Shown here in pieces: positions 51,716-59,304 of a stretch of 59,304 nt of DNA. The translations under genes were made by a program, and so were the position numbers. The notes under the pieces were generated by a model. That model saw nothing but the letters and a program-made list of their open reading frames with translations, made no database searches and was not told the origin of the DNA. Source of the stretch: an uncultured Collinsella sp. (GTDB taxonomy: Bacteria; Actinomycetota; Coriobacteriia; Coriobacteriales; Coriobacteriaceae); NCBI GenBank assembly GCA_958445065.1, contig CAUCQW010000015.1, positions 1 through 59,304 of the forward strand, given 5' to 3'. Within the stretch, counting starts at the first letter, position 1, and each line of letters starts with the position of its first letter.

Positions 51716-52501
51716 ATGACCGAAACCGCTGTTGAAACTTACGAGACCACGACGAGGGGCGCCGCCTCGATGGCAGCCTATCGCGCCGTTCGCATCCTGC
51801 AATTATTAAGCGAAAACACCGGCGAGGACAAGGCCATGCTTTCCGATGAGTTGATCCGGCGTCTCGCCCATCCCGACGACCCCGCCCGCATGCCCATCTC
51901 GGCGGCGCGGCGCAGCATCTACACCGCCATCTCCGCACTTCGCCATGCCGGATACGAAATTGAATACAAGCGCGGCGTGGGGTATCGGCTCTTGACCCGT
52001 CCGCTCACCGACGAAGAGATCATCCGGCTCCACGGCATGGTCATGCGCAACCGCTCTACGCCCATCGCCATTCGAAAAAGCATGGCGCAGCACCTGGTCG
52101 CCATGGCGAGTGCCGACGTTCGCGGCTACCTCGATGCACCCGAGCCTGCTCCAAGCGCAGGCGACAAATCCACCAAGGCCATACGCAAGCCCGTCAAGCG
52201 CATCGATGCCTGCGAGCTCATCGAGCAGGCCATCGACCACGGAACCACGGTGAGTTTTGATATTTCGAGTGTCACGGCACGCGGAGAGGTCGAAGTGGCG
52301 CGGATGACACTCCGGCCCTTTGCCATCAAGCAACGAGACGGCATCTCGTATTTGCTGGGAACGGTCTATGACGCGCGAGGCGCCGACGACACGCTGCGTA
52401 CCGTTGAGATCGGCCGCATGAGAAACGTCACCACACGTCTCCTCGACGGCAAGAAGCTCTTCGCCGTCCTGGACGAGGACGATGCCTCCTCCGCCGCATA
52501 A
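51716..52501 (+). CDS. Probable WYL-domain transcriptional regulator
   Basis: The protein is 261 aa. Residues 20-90 form a winged helix-turn-helix of the DeoR/WYL type (RAVRILQLLSENTGED to AISALRHAGYEIEYKRGVGYRL). The C-terminal half has an IEQAIDHGTTVSFDIS strand-helix and LRPFAIKQRDGISYLLGTVYD, which matches WYL domains. The ATG at 51716 has AAAGGAC nine bases upstream. It may regulate the adjacent ABC importer, but that is inference from position only. Confidence 0.75.
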   Translation: MTETAVETYETTTRGAASMAAYRAVRILQLLSENTGEDKAMLSDELIRRLAHPDDPARMPISAARRSIYTAISALRHAGYEIEYKRGVGYRLLTRPLTDEEIIRLHGMVMRNRSTPIAIRKSMAQHLVAMASADVRGYLDAPEPAPSAGDKSTKAIRKPVKRIDACELIEQAIDHGTTVSFDISSVTARGEVEVARMTLRPFAIKQRDGISYLLGTVYDARGADDTLRTVEIGRMRNVTTRLLDGKKLFAVLDEDDASSAA

Positions 52502-52570
52502 GACCCTCCGCCGCCCATTCGACTACCCGTACCGCCCATCCGATTCTGTATTAAAAAACCCGCCAGGCTG

Positions 52571-52598
52571 TTGTAAAAATGGACATCAGCGCTACTAT
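52571..52598 (+). promoter_or_regulatory. Promoter of the ABC importer operon
   Basis: TTGTAA (52571-52576) and TACTAT (52593-52598) are separated by 16 bases, about 65 bases before the lipoprotein start. An inverted repeat, GCACT...AGTGC (about 52609-52628), lies just downstream and could be an operator. Confidence 0.6.
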
Positions 52599-52661
52599 AG
52601 TTCCACTTGCACTTTGTCCCAGTGCAGTGTTTCCAGCCATTTTTATACTGGGGGTAATGAT

Positions 52662-53642
52662 ATGAAGGACATCACCATCAGCCGCAGGAGCCTTCTGGTC
52701 TCCGCCGGTCTGCTCGCGCTCGCCCCGCTCGCCGGATGCGGCGGCAACTCTGGTTCCGGCTCTGCTGCCGCCGGTTCCGACTACACCATCGGCGTTCTGC
52801 AACTCACCGAGCACTCCGCACTCGATGCCGCCAACGACGGCTTTGTCAAGGCCATCAAGGAGAGCGGCCTTAAGGTCAAGATCGACCAGAAGAACGCCCA
52901 GAACGACCAGTCCACGTGTAAGTCCATTGCCGACAAGTTTGTGGGCGACAACGTCAACCTGATTTATGCCATCGCCACGCCCGCCGCGCAGGCTGCCGCC
53001 GGCGCCACGGCCGATATCCCCATCGTGGGCTGTGCCATCACCGACTACGCCGCCTCCGGCCTGGTCCAGGACAACGACAAGCCCAGCACCAACGTCACGG
53101 GCGCTTCCGACCTCACCCCAGTCGCCGAGCAGCTCGAGATGATGCAGAAGGTCCTGCCCGACGTTAAAAAGGTCGGCCTGCTCTACTGCACCGCCGAGTC
53201 CAACTCCGACGTCCAGATCAAAGCCGCCAAGAAGGAGCTCAACAAGCTGGGCCTCGAGTACACCGATTTCACCGTCTCGAGCTCCAACGAGATTCAGTCC
53301 GTCGTCGAGTCTGCCGTGGGCAAGGTCGACGCGCTGTACTCCCCCACTGACAACACCATCGCCGCGGGCGCTTCGCAGGTCGGCCAGATCTGCAAGGAGA
53401 ATAAGCTCCCCTTCGTGACCGGCGAGGAGGGTATGTGCATGGCCGGCGGCCTGTTCACCCTCTCCATCAACTATAAGGACCTGGGCTACGCCGCGGGCGA
53501 GATGGCCGTTAAGATCCTGAAGGGCGAGGCCAAGCCCGAGGATATGCCGATCAAGCACCTCTCGAGCAAGGACCTGGTCGTCGTCAAGAACGACGAGATG
53601 GCCGAGGCTCTGGGTATCGACCTTTCCGCTCTGGACGAGTAG
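52662..53642 (+). CDS. ABC transporter substrate-binding lipoprotein
   Basis: The protein is 326 aa from the ATG at 52662. The signal peptide has a lipobox, LAGC, with Cys26 lipidated, and an SRRSLL pair at residues 7-12 that would suit Tat export. The mature part (YTIGVLQLTEHSALDAANDGFVKAIKESG; NLIYAIATPAAQAAAGAT; TGEEGMCMAGGLFTLSINYKDLGYAAGEMA) matches the ABC_sub_bind family, some members of which bind aromatic amino acids. Substrate unproven. It is followed by a permease and an ATPase. Confidence 0.88.
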   Translation: MKDITISRRSLLVSAGLLALAPLAGCGGNSGSGSAAAGSDYTIGVLQLTEHSALDAANDGFVKAIKESGLKVKIDQKNAQNDQSTCKSIADKFVGDNVNLIYAIATPAAQAAAGATADIPIVGCAITDYAASGLVQDNDKPSTNVTGASDLTPVAEQLEMMQKVLPDVKKVGLLYCTAESNSDVQIKAAKKELNKLGLEYTDFTVSSSNEIQSVVESAVGKVDALYSPTDNTIAAGASQVGQICKENKLPFVTGEEGMCMAGGLFTLSINYKDLGYAAGEMAVKILKGEAKPEDMPIKHLSSKDLVVVKNDEMAEALGIDLSALDE

Positions 53643-53713
53643 CGCCGTGCGCGGTAACGCGTCTAGGGCCCGCACGCGCGCCACAGCCGCGTTATTCAAT
53701 ATCTGAGTCCTTG

Positions 53714-53750
53714 GGGCGAACGCTAAAGACCGGCGTTCGCCCTGCTTGTT
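53714..53750 (+). terminator. Attenuating hairpin between binding protein and permease genes
   Basis: GGGCGAACGC pairs with GCGTTCGCCC and is followed by TGCTTGTTT. Partial termination would explain higher expression of the binding protein than of the membrane components. Confidence 0.65.
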
Positions 53751-53846
53751 TCGGATGAGACAAAACATCCGTCCGCAGCTCTTTTATGCATTGGTACCGC
53801 TATTATGGAAAATCACGTGTCCACCCTATCCTAGGAGGTATGAAGC

Positions 53847-54770
53847 ATGCTCATTGCATTGCAGGGCGCCGTTTCGCAGGGCGTCCTCTGGGGCATTATG
53901 GTGCTTGGCGTGTTTATCACGTTCCGCCTGCTCGACATCCCCGATATGACCTGCGACGGCAGCTTTGCCCTCGGCGGCTGTGTCTGCGCCGTACTCATCG
54001 TCAACAATAACGTCGACCCCTTGCTCGCCGTGCTGGCCGGCATGTGCGCCGGCGCCATCGCGGGCGCCGTCACGGGCATCTTGACCACCGTCTTTGAGAT
54101 TCCCGCAATCCTCGCCGGAATCCTTACGCAGATCAGTCTGTGGTCCATCAACCTGCGCATCATGGGCAAGTCCAACACGCCCATCCTTGCCAAGGGCACT
54201 ATCTTCTCATCCGTCAGCAACATGACGGGCCTGCCGCAGTCCACTGTTGCCATTATCCTAGGCATTGTGCTGGCCGTGGCCATCGTCGCCATCCTGTACT
54301 GGTTCTTTGGCACCGAGATCGGCTCGGCGCTGCGTGCCACCGGCAACAACGAGTACATGATCCGCGCCCTAGGCGTCAACACCAACTCCACCAAAATGAT
54401 CGCCCTCGTGCTCTCCAACGCCCTCATTGGCCTTTCGGGTGCGCTCATCTGCCAGAGCCAGAAGTATGCCGACATTGGCATGGGTACCGGCGCCATCGTT
54501 ATCGGTCTTGCCGCCATCGTCATCGGCGAGGTGCTCGGCCGCCTGCTGCCCGGCGGTCTCACGCAGTTCTCCGTCCGTCTGGCCTCCGCCGTCTTTGGCT
54601 CCGTGGTGTACTTCCTCATCCGCGCCATCGTGCTGCAACTGGGCATGGACGCCAACGACATGAAGCTGCTCTCCGCCGTGATCGTCGCCGTGGCCCTGTG
54701 CGTGCCCGTGGTTTGGGAGCGCTATAAGCTCCGCAGCTCCTACACGAAGGGAGATGAGGCAGATGCTTAA
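53847..54770 (+). CDS. ABC transporter permease (BPD_transp_2 family)
   Basis: The protein is 307 aa with about eight hydrophobic segments. It has the family landmark LLDIPDMTCDGSFALGG near residue 30 and the cytoplasmic coupling loop GTEIGSALRATGNNEYMIRALGVNTNSTK near 155. It pairs with the preceding lipoprotein and the following ATPase, which it overlaps by 8 bases. AGGAGG lies 8 bases before the ATG. Confidence 0.9.
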   Translation: MLIALQGAVSQGVLWGIMVLGVFITFRLLDIPDMTCDGSFALGGCVCAVLIVNNNVDPLLAVLAGMCAGAIAGAVTGILTTVFEIPAILAGILTQISLWSINLRIMGKSNTPILAKGTIFSSVSNMTGLPQSTVAIILGIVLAVAIVAILYWFFGTEIGSALRATGNNEYMIRALGVNTNSTKMIALVLSNALIGLSGALICQSQKYADIGMGTGAIVIGLAAIVIGEVLGRLLPGGLTQFSVRLASAVFGSVVYFLIRAIVLQLGMDANDMKLLSAVIVAVALCVPVVWERYKLRSSYTKGDEADA

Positions 54771-55557
54771 GCTCTCGCACGTCAAGAAGACCTTTAACAA
54801 GGGCACCGTCACCGAGAAGCGCGCGCTCACCGACGTCGACCTCACCCTCAACGATGGCGACTTTGTAACCGTGATTGGCGGCAACGGCGCCGGCAAGTCC
54901 ACGCTGCTCAATATGATCGCCGGCGTGTATCCGCTTGATTCGGGTGTTATTGAGCTCGACGGCACCGACATCTCGCGTCTGAGCGAGTCTCAGCGCGCCA
55001 AGTACCTGGGCCGTGTGTTCCAGGACCCCATGCGCGGCACCGCAGCCGACATGCAAATTGCCGAAAACCTGGCCCTCGCCAAGCGCCGCGGCCAGCGTCG
55101 CGGTCTTTCGTGGGGCGTCACCAAGGCCGAGAAGGACGAGTACGTTGAGCTGCTCAAGCGCCTGGACCTCGGTCTGGACACGCGCCTCAACGCCAAGGTC
55201 GGCCTGCTCTCGGGCGGCCAGCGCCAGGCACTCACCCTGCTGATGGCCACGCTCACCAAGCCGCGCCTGTTGCTGCTCGACGAGCACACGGCGGCCCTCG
55301 ACCCCAAGACGGCTTCTAAGGTGCTCAATCTGACCGAGGAGATTGTCGACGAGAACCACCTGACCACGCTCATGGTCACGCACAACATGAACGACGCCAT
55401 CCGTCTGGGCAATCGCCTGATCATGATGCACGAAGGCCACGTGATCTACGACGTGGCCGGCGATGAGAAGAAGTCGCTCACCGTCGCCGACCTGCTCCAG
55501 AAGTTCGAGGAGGTCTCGGGCGGCGAGCTCGCCAACGACCGCATGCTGCTGAGCTAA
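54763..55557 (+). CDS. ABC transporter ATP-binding protein
   Basis: The protein is 264 aa from the ATG at 54763. An ATG at 54754 overlaps the ribosome-binding site. Walker A is GGNGAGKST (residues 39-47), the signature is LLSGGQRQAL, Walker B is LLLLDEHTAALD, and the switch His is in MVTHNMND. The DEHTAALD form is typical of the ATPases that accompany this permease family. It energises import of the lipoprotein's ligand. Confidence 0.92.
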   Translation: MLKLSHVKKTFNKGTVTEKRALTDVDLTLNDGDFVTVIGGNGAGKSTLLNMIAGVYPLDSGVIELDGTDISRLSESQRAKYLGRVFQDPMRGTAADMQIAENLALAKRRGQRRGLSWGVTKAEKDEYVELLKRLDLGLDTRLNAKVGLLSGGQRQALTLLMATLTKPRLLLLDEHTAALDPKTASKVLNLTEEIVDENHLTTLMVTHNMNDAIRLGNRLIMMHEGHVIYDVAGDEKKSLTVADLLQKFEEVSGGELANDRMLLS

Positions 55558-55565
55558 CGACCTAG

Positions 55566-55606
55566 AAAACCACCACAAAGGGGACAGGCACCTTTGTGGT
55601 GGTTTT
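55566..55606 (+). terminator. GGACAGGCA-loop hairpin, copy 1
   Basis: AAAACCACCACAAAGG pairs perfectly with CCTTTGTGGTGGTTTT around the loop GGACAGGCA, 8 bases after the ABC ATPase stop. The same loop recurs at 56472 and 59189. Confidence 0.85.
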
Positions 55607-55630
55607 CGTTAACCCTTATATCGAGCGCAG

Positions 55631-55662
55631 AAGCCCGTCCAATGTGATCGGACGGGCTTTTT
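55631..55662 (+). terminator. Second terminator upstream of the MscS gene
   Basis: AAGCCCGTCC pairs with GGACGGGCTT and is followed by TTT. It gives tandem termination between the ABC operon and the channel gene. Confidence 0.8.
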
Positions 55663-55704
55663 GGTGGGTATCATGGTTGGACGATCATTAGGAGGTTTCC
55701 CTAC

Positions 55705-56472
55705 ATGGAATTGTTTGAGCCAATTCTTCATTTCTTTGCACAACGATGGGTCCACAACATCATCTGGGCAGGTATCTTGGCTATCGGAACCGCCGTTGCC
55801 GCCAAGGTCGCGTCCAAGACCCTGCGCCACCTGCTTAACCGCGACGATAACCCACTCCCTTCATCCAGCATCTTCATCAACATCGCGCGCGCCGTCATAT
55901 GGACGATCGGCGGCAGCTTTATCCTCGACAACTGCTTTGGCATTAACGCAAACGCCCTCGTCGCCGCTCTTGGCGTCGGCGGCATCGCCATCTCGCTCGG
56001 CTTTCAGGACACGCTGTCAAACCTCATCGGCGGCATGCAGGTGACGTTTATGGGCATTATCAAACCCGGCGACAATATCGAGGTCGGCGGCGTGTCGGGC
56101 GTGGTCCAAGATATCACCTGGCGCCATACGACCATCGAGGACGCCTGCGGGCAGACCATCATCGTCCCCAATTCAAACATCTCCAAGAACACGCTCGTGC
56201 ACTTGATGCCCTTTGGGCGCGTTACCGTGCCCGTTGCCGTAAAGGACACGTCCAAGTGGGCCTCGCTGGATGCGCTGGCAGATGAGCTTACCGACGCCAC
56301 CAAGGCCGCGGTGCTTCCCATCTCTGGCTTTGACAAGGAGCCGTACGTGCTCTTTAGCGAGATCGGCGACTTTGGCGTCAAGGGCAAAATCATCTTTATC
56401 GTCAGCGACGATAGCACCACCTTCACGGCAGCCGACGCCTGCATCCGCGCCATCGCCCCCATCATCGCCTAA
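55705..56472 (+). CDS. Small-conductance mechanosensitive channel (MscS family)
   Basis: The protein is 255 aa with three membrane segments. The pore-lining TM3 ends in ALVAALGVGGIAISLGFQDTLSNLIGG, and the beta domain follows (IKPGDNIEVGGVSGVVQDITWRHTTIED, IIVPNSNIS). It releases solutes on hypo-osmotic shock. AGGAGGTTTCCCTAC precedes the ATG. Confidence 0.93.
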   Translation: MELFEPILHFFAQRWVHNIIWAGILAIGTAVAAKVASKTLRHLLNRDDNPLPSSSIFINIARAVIWTIGGSFILDNCFGINANALVAALGVGGIAISLGFQDTLSNLIGGMQVTFMGIIKPGDNIEVGGVSGVVQDITWRHTTIEDACGQTIIVPNSNISKNTLVHLMPFGRVTVPVAVKDTSKWASLDALADELTDATKAAVLPISGFDKEPYVLFSEIGDFGVKGKIIFIVSDDSTTFTAADACIRAIAPIIA

Positions 56473-56510
56473 AACCACCACAAAGGGGACAGGCACCTTT
56501 GTGGTGGTTT
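56472..56510 (+). terminator. GGACAGGCA-loop hairpin, copy 2
   Basis: AAACCACCACAAAGG pairs perfectly with CCTTTGTGGTGGTTT around GGACAGGCA. It begins at the last base of the MscS stop codon. Confidence 0.85.
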
Positions 56511-56566
56511 CGCATCGTGGTACCATGGTTCATATCGTTGTTTAAACGACTAAGGGAGTAGACACC

Positions 56567-58483
56567 ATGGAAGAGGCCTATCGTCAAGCACGCAAGCGCG
56601 GCGAGCAGGGACGCCGTCACGCCATCAGCCAAAGCGAGCACCCGTACCTTACGGACCTCGATAGCCTCGTTGCCCAGCTCCCCTTAGGTCAGCGAGAGAG
56701 CGTCGGCCTAAGGGACATTCCGCTCGAAATGGTCGTCGGCACGGTTACCAAGGGCCGTCAGTCAGCCTTTTCGTGCAACTTTATGCCCCTGTTGCCATTT
56801 AGCACCGAGTTCGCCCGCAAGTGGTCCAACCTCTATGACATCCAGGTGACCGAGGGCTATCGCGACCCCATCATCGTCACCGAGTTCATGCATCGGTTCT
56901 ACGTCCAGGAGGGCAACAAGCGCGTCAGCGTCCTCAAATTCCTGGACGCCCCGACGGTTTCGGCCAAGGTCACCCGCCTCTACCCCGGCACATGGGATTC
57001 CGTCGAAAGTCGCCTGTACGGCGAGTTCTGCGCGTTTTGGCGCGTCTGCCCCCTATACGAGATTGAGTTCTCGCGCGAGGGAAGCTATGAGACGCTCGCC
57101 AAGATGCTCGGCCAGGACCTTGTCGAAAAGTGGCCACAGAAAAAGGTCGACTACCTGCGCCATACCTTCCTACTCTTTAAACGAGCCTACCTGCGCGCCG
57201 GCGGCGACCATCTGGACATTACGCCCGCCGACGCTATGCTCGTCTACCTCAACGTGTACAACCAAGACCGCCTGCTGGATACGCCGACTGATATCGTCGT
57301 AAACCGCCTGTGCAAGATTTGGCGCGAGCTGGTCATTGCCGGCAAAAATGACGAGGACAAGGTCGATCTTGTCGAAGCGCCGAGCGTCGATGAGGAAGAG
57401 GCACCCGCCAAGCCCACCTCCGGCGTGCTCAACTTCTTTATGGGCAAGACCGTCTATTCAGCAGCCAATCCCCTGCGTATCGCCTTTATTCACGAATACC
57501 CGTGTGCCACGTCGAGCTGGGATAGTCTGCACGACCAAGGGCGCCAATATCTCGACGAGCACTTTGGCGGCATCGTGCGTACCGAGGCGTTCGAGGACTG
57601 TCACGATCCGGACGTGTTCTACGCCGCCGTGGAAACGGCTGTCAAACATGGAGCAAACGTCATCTTCTCGACCTCGCACCGCCTGATGGAATACACGCTC
57701 AGGGCTGCCGTCGAGTATCCTCAGGTGCGATTCCTCAACTGCTCCATCGGCCTTCCCCACCAAAGCGTCCGTTCGTACTTTGGCAAGATGTACGAGGCCA
57801 AATTTCTCTTGGGCGCCCTTGCCGCCAGCATGGCGGACAACCACCGCATCGGTTACCACGCGTCGGTCTTCGCCTCGGGCGCGCTCAGCGAGATCAACGC
57901 CTTTGCGATTGGCGCCTCGCTGCTCGACCCCCGTGCGCAAATTATCCTGACCTGGGGCGATGTGCCCGCTGGAGGCCTTGCCGAGGCCATGTGCCGCGAA
58001 GGCGCGAGCGTCATGACCGGCGCCGACATGTCAAAGTCACTCGAAGACCCCACGGCCTACGGACTCCACCGTCTGGTCGATGGCAAGGTTGTCGGCATTG
58101 CCATGCCGGTATGGAACTGGGGCCGATACTACGAGCTTATCGTGCGAAGTCTGCTGCACGGCACCTGGGATGAGACCAGTGACGACAGCCAGGTTCGTGC
58201 CGTCAACTACTGGTATGGTATGAGCTCGGGCGTCATCGACATTCGCTACGCTCCGGGCCTGCCCTATCAGACGCGTAAGCTTGTTCAGCTGCTCCGCAAT
58301 GGCATCGTCGAGGGCTCCATCAATCCATTTGGCGGCGAGCTCCATAGCCAAGACGGCGTGGTGCAGATCGAGGGCTTTCCCCCGCTGCCGAGCACGCAAA
58401 TCGTCGAGATGGACTGGCTGGCCGACAACGTGGTGGGCACCATTCCGCAACTCGACGATGAGCCGAAGGTCCGCGCCCTATGA
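56567..58483 (+). CDS. Cytoplasmic ParB-like / BMP (PnrA-like) domain fusion protein
   Basis: The protein is 638 aa with no signal peptide, lipobox or membrane segment. The N-terminal part (about residues 45-140) reads like a ParB/sulfiredoxin-type domain: DIPLEMVVGTVTKGRQ, GYRDPIIVTEFMHRFYVQEG, then NKRVSVLKFLDAPTVSAKV. An unassigned helical region (about 140-300) follows. Residues from about 302 (NPLRIAFIHEYP) to the end match the basic membrane protein family of periplasmic nucleoside-binding proteins: ANVIFSTSHRLMEYTLRAA, GKMYEAKFLLGALAASM and NRIGYHAS-like segments. An intracellular solute-binding domain suggests ligand sensing. Overlapped by the next gene (ATGA). Confidence 0.75.
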   Translation: MEEAYRQARKRGEQGRRHAISQSEHPYLTDLDSLVAQLPLGQRESVGLRDIPLEMVVGTVTKGRQSAFSCNFMPLLPFSTEFARKWSNLYDIQVTEGYRDPIIVTEFMHRFYVQEGNKRVSVLKFLDAPTVSAKVTRLYPGTWDSVESRLYGEFCAFWRVCPLYEIEFSREGSYETLAKMLGQDLVEKWPQKKVDYLRHTFLLFKRAYLRAGGDHLDITPADAMLVYLNVYNQDRLLDTPTDIVVNRLCKIWRELVIAGKNDEDKVDLVEAPSVDEEEAPAKPTSGVLNFFMGKTVYSAANPLRIAFIHEYPCATSSWDSLHDQGRQYLDEHFGGIVRTEAFEDCHDPDVFYAAVETAVKHGANVIFSTSHRLMEYTLRAAVEYPQVRFLNCSIGLPHQSVRSYFGKMYEAKFLLGALAASMADNHRIGYHASVFASGALSEINAFAIGASLLDPRAQIILTWGDVPAGGLAEAMCREGASVMTGADMSKSLEDPTAYGLHRLVDGKVVGIAMPVWNWGRYYELIVRSLLHGTWDETSDDSQVRAVNYWYGMSSGVIDIRYAPGLPYQTRKLVQLLRNGIVEGSINPFGGELHSQDGVVQIEGFPPLPSTQIVEMDWLADNVVGTIPQLDDEPKVRAL

Positions 58484-59190
58484 AAATCCTTGCCATAGCC
58501 GATACCGAAGAACGATGCCTATGGGAGTGCTTTCGCAAGGAGCGCTTTGAGGGTATCGATTTGATTTTATCCGCAGGAGATCTGGACCCGGATTATCTTG
58601 AGTTTTTGGTCACGGTCATCAACAAACCGCTCATCTACGTGCGTGGCAATCACGATGACCGCTATGCGCGTCATGCACCGGGCGGCTGCATTTGTGTCGA
58701 AGACACCGTGTACGTGTATCGCGGCGTCCGCATTGCGGGGCTTGGCGGCTCCATGCGCTACCGAGACGGTGCCAACATGTATACCGAGCACGAGATGGCC
58801 AAGCGTGTGCGCAAGCTGTCCCGCAAAGTGAGGATGGTCGGCGGCTGCGACATTCTGCTGACCCATGCACCCGCCGCCGGCGTGGGCGATCTGGATGATC
58901 TGCCGCATCGAGGATTCGAATGCTTTAACACAGCACTCGAATCCTGGAATCCCGAGTACATGGTGCACGGGCATGTGCACCAATGCTATGGTCGCGACTT
59001 TCAACGCGAACGTCAGCACGCATGCGGGGCAACGATCATCAACGCCTGTGGCTATACGCAGTTTGAGCTGGACGAAGCGAGCTACCCCATCCGTGGCTGG
59101 CAGGCAGCTTGGCTCAATTCGCAAACCATGCGCCGCGAGCTCAAGCGCCACGAGGCAATCGAGTCCTCTACCGCCAGAACACCCTGGTAA
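58480..59190 (+). CDS. Calcineurin-like metallophosphoesterase
   Basis: The protein is 236 aa. The metal-binding motifs are LSAGDLD (residues 31-36), RGNHDD (55-60), LLTHAP and VHGHVHQ. The first motif, normally DxH, reads IADTEE, so the usual His is replaced by Glu. Relatives hydrolyse phosphomono- or diesters, including cyclic nucleotides. Its ATG overlaps the stop of the ParB-like/BMP fusion by four bases, implying coupled translation and joint function. Confidence 0.85.
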   Translation: MKILAIADTEERCLWECFRKERFEGIDLILSAGDLDPDYLEFLVTVINKPLIYVRGNHDDRYARHAPGGCICVEDTVYVYRGVRIAGLGGSMRYRDGANMYTEHEMAKRVRKLSRKVRMVGGCDILLTHAPAAGVGDLDDLPHRGFECFNTALESWNPEYMVHGHVHQCYGRDFQRERQHACGATIINACGYTQFELDEASYPIRGWQAAWLNSQTMRRELKRHEAIESSTARTPW

Positions 59191-59225
59191 CCGTCACAAA
59201 GGGGACAGGCACCTTTGTGGCGGTT
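59189..59225 (+). terminator. GGACAGGCA-loop hairpin, copy 3
   Basis: AACCGTCACAAAGG pairs with CCTTTGTGGCGGTT (one G-T pair) around GGACAGGCA, directly after the phosphoesterase stop, followed by TTGG. Confidence 0.8.
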
Positions 59226-59261
59226 TTGGCCCGAGATAGCAAGAAACCCGGTCCTGCACGA

Positions 59262-59304
59262 TGAACTGCCTCCCATTTCTTGGACATGAGAAATGGGAGG
59301 CTTT
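59262..59304. mobile_element. Left end of an IS150-type (IS3 family) element, cut by the window edge
   Basis: TGAACTGCCTCCCATTTCTT followed by GGACATGAGAAATGG resembles the terminal inverted repeat of IS150-group elements (TGTACTGC..CCATTT, TTGGAC, GAAATGG). The internal GCCTCCCATTTCT / AGAAATGGGAGGC hairpin is also visible. The transposase would lie beyond the window. Confidence 0.6.

Overview
The window looks like chromosomal DNA of a high-GC actinobacterium of the class Coriobacteriia, most likely Collinsella or a near relative. This is inferred from gene content, codon use and the style of the non-coding hairpins; no database search was possible. Almost all of the first 49 kb is transcribed from the minus strand. 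The last 10 kb is mostly plus strand. Both edges carry IS3-family sequence: a decayed transposase that truncates an mtnN-like gene at the left, and an IS150-type terminal repeat at the right.

The backbone is the classical ribosomal/RNA polymerase supercluster, in ancestral order and orientation when read on the minus strand: rplJ-rplL, rpoB-rpoC, rpsL-rpsG-fusA-rpsJ, then rplC-rplD-rplW-rplB-rpsS-rplV-rpsC-rplP-rpmC-rpsQ-rplN-rplX. It is interrupted at operon junctions by cassettes of other genes. galU and a large exported protein lie between rplL and rpoB. An ECF sigma factor with a putative anti-sigma gene lies between rpoC and rpsL. A 13-kb block (birA, a complete type II fatty-acid synthesis/acetyl-CoA carboxylase operon, a PTS permease, a CDF metal transporter and a phosphatase) splits rpsJ from rplC. 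rpsJ and rplX each end at a strong terminator, and rplE and the rest of the spc operon are not in the window.

The lipid block is coherent. Initiation (fabH), carrier (acpP), elongation (fabD, fabG, fabF, fabZ, fabK) and malonyl-CoA supply (accB, accC, fused accDA) are tightly packed in the order familiar from Streptococcus, with a divergent biotin ligase that would charge AccB. Two copies of a palindrome sit at the fabH promoter and are a likely operator.

The region from 40 to 50 kb holds an aminotransferase, a DNA glycosylase with a GH13 glycosidase, an MFS exporter, a FeoA-FeoB fusion, a small beta-rich protein, an esterase and a PTS EIIA. The region from 50 to 59 kb holds asnS, a probable WYL regulator, a three-gene ABC importer, an MscS channel, and a two-gene unit. 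That unit pairs a cytoplasmic ParB-like/BMP-domain fusion with a calcineurin-like phosphoesterase.

The most unusual features are as follows. (1) Two long nested palindromes, upstream of rplC and rplJ, share a conserved core (stem-ATTAA-stem) but have unrelated, perfectly self-complementary arms. (2) The ParB-like/BMP fusion is overlapped by a phosphoesterase gene with a degenerate first motif. (3) A paired operator occurs at fabH/birA. (4) S12 naturally has Arg at position 88. (5) Several families of dispersed hairpins recur, with conserved loops or arms. No rRNA, tRNA or CRISPR array was recognised.
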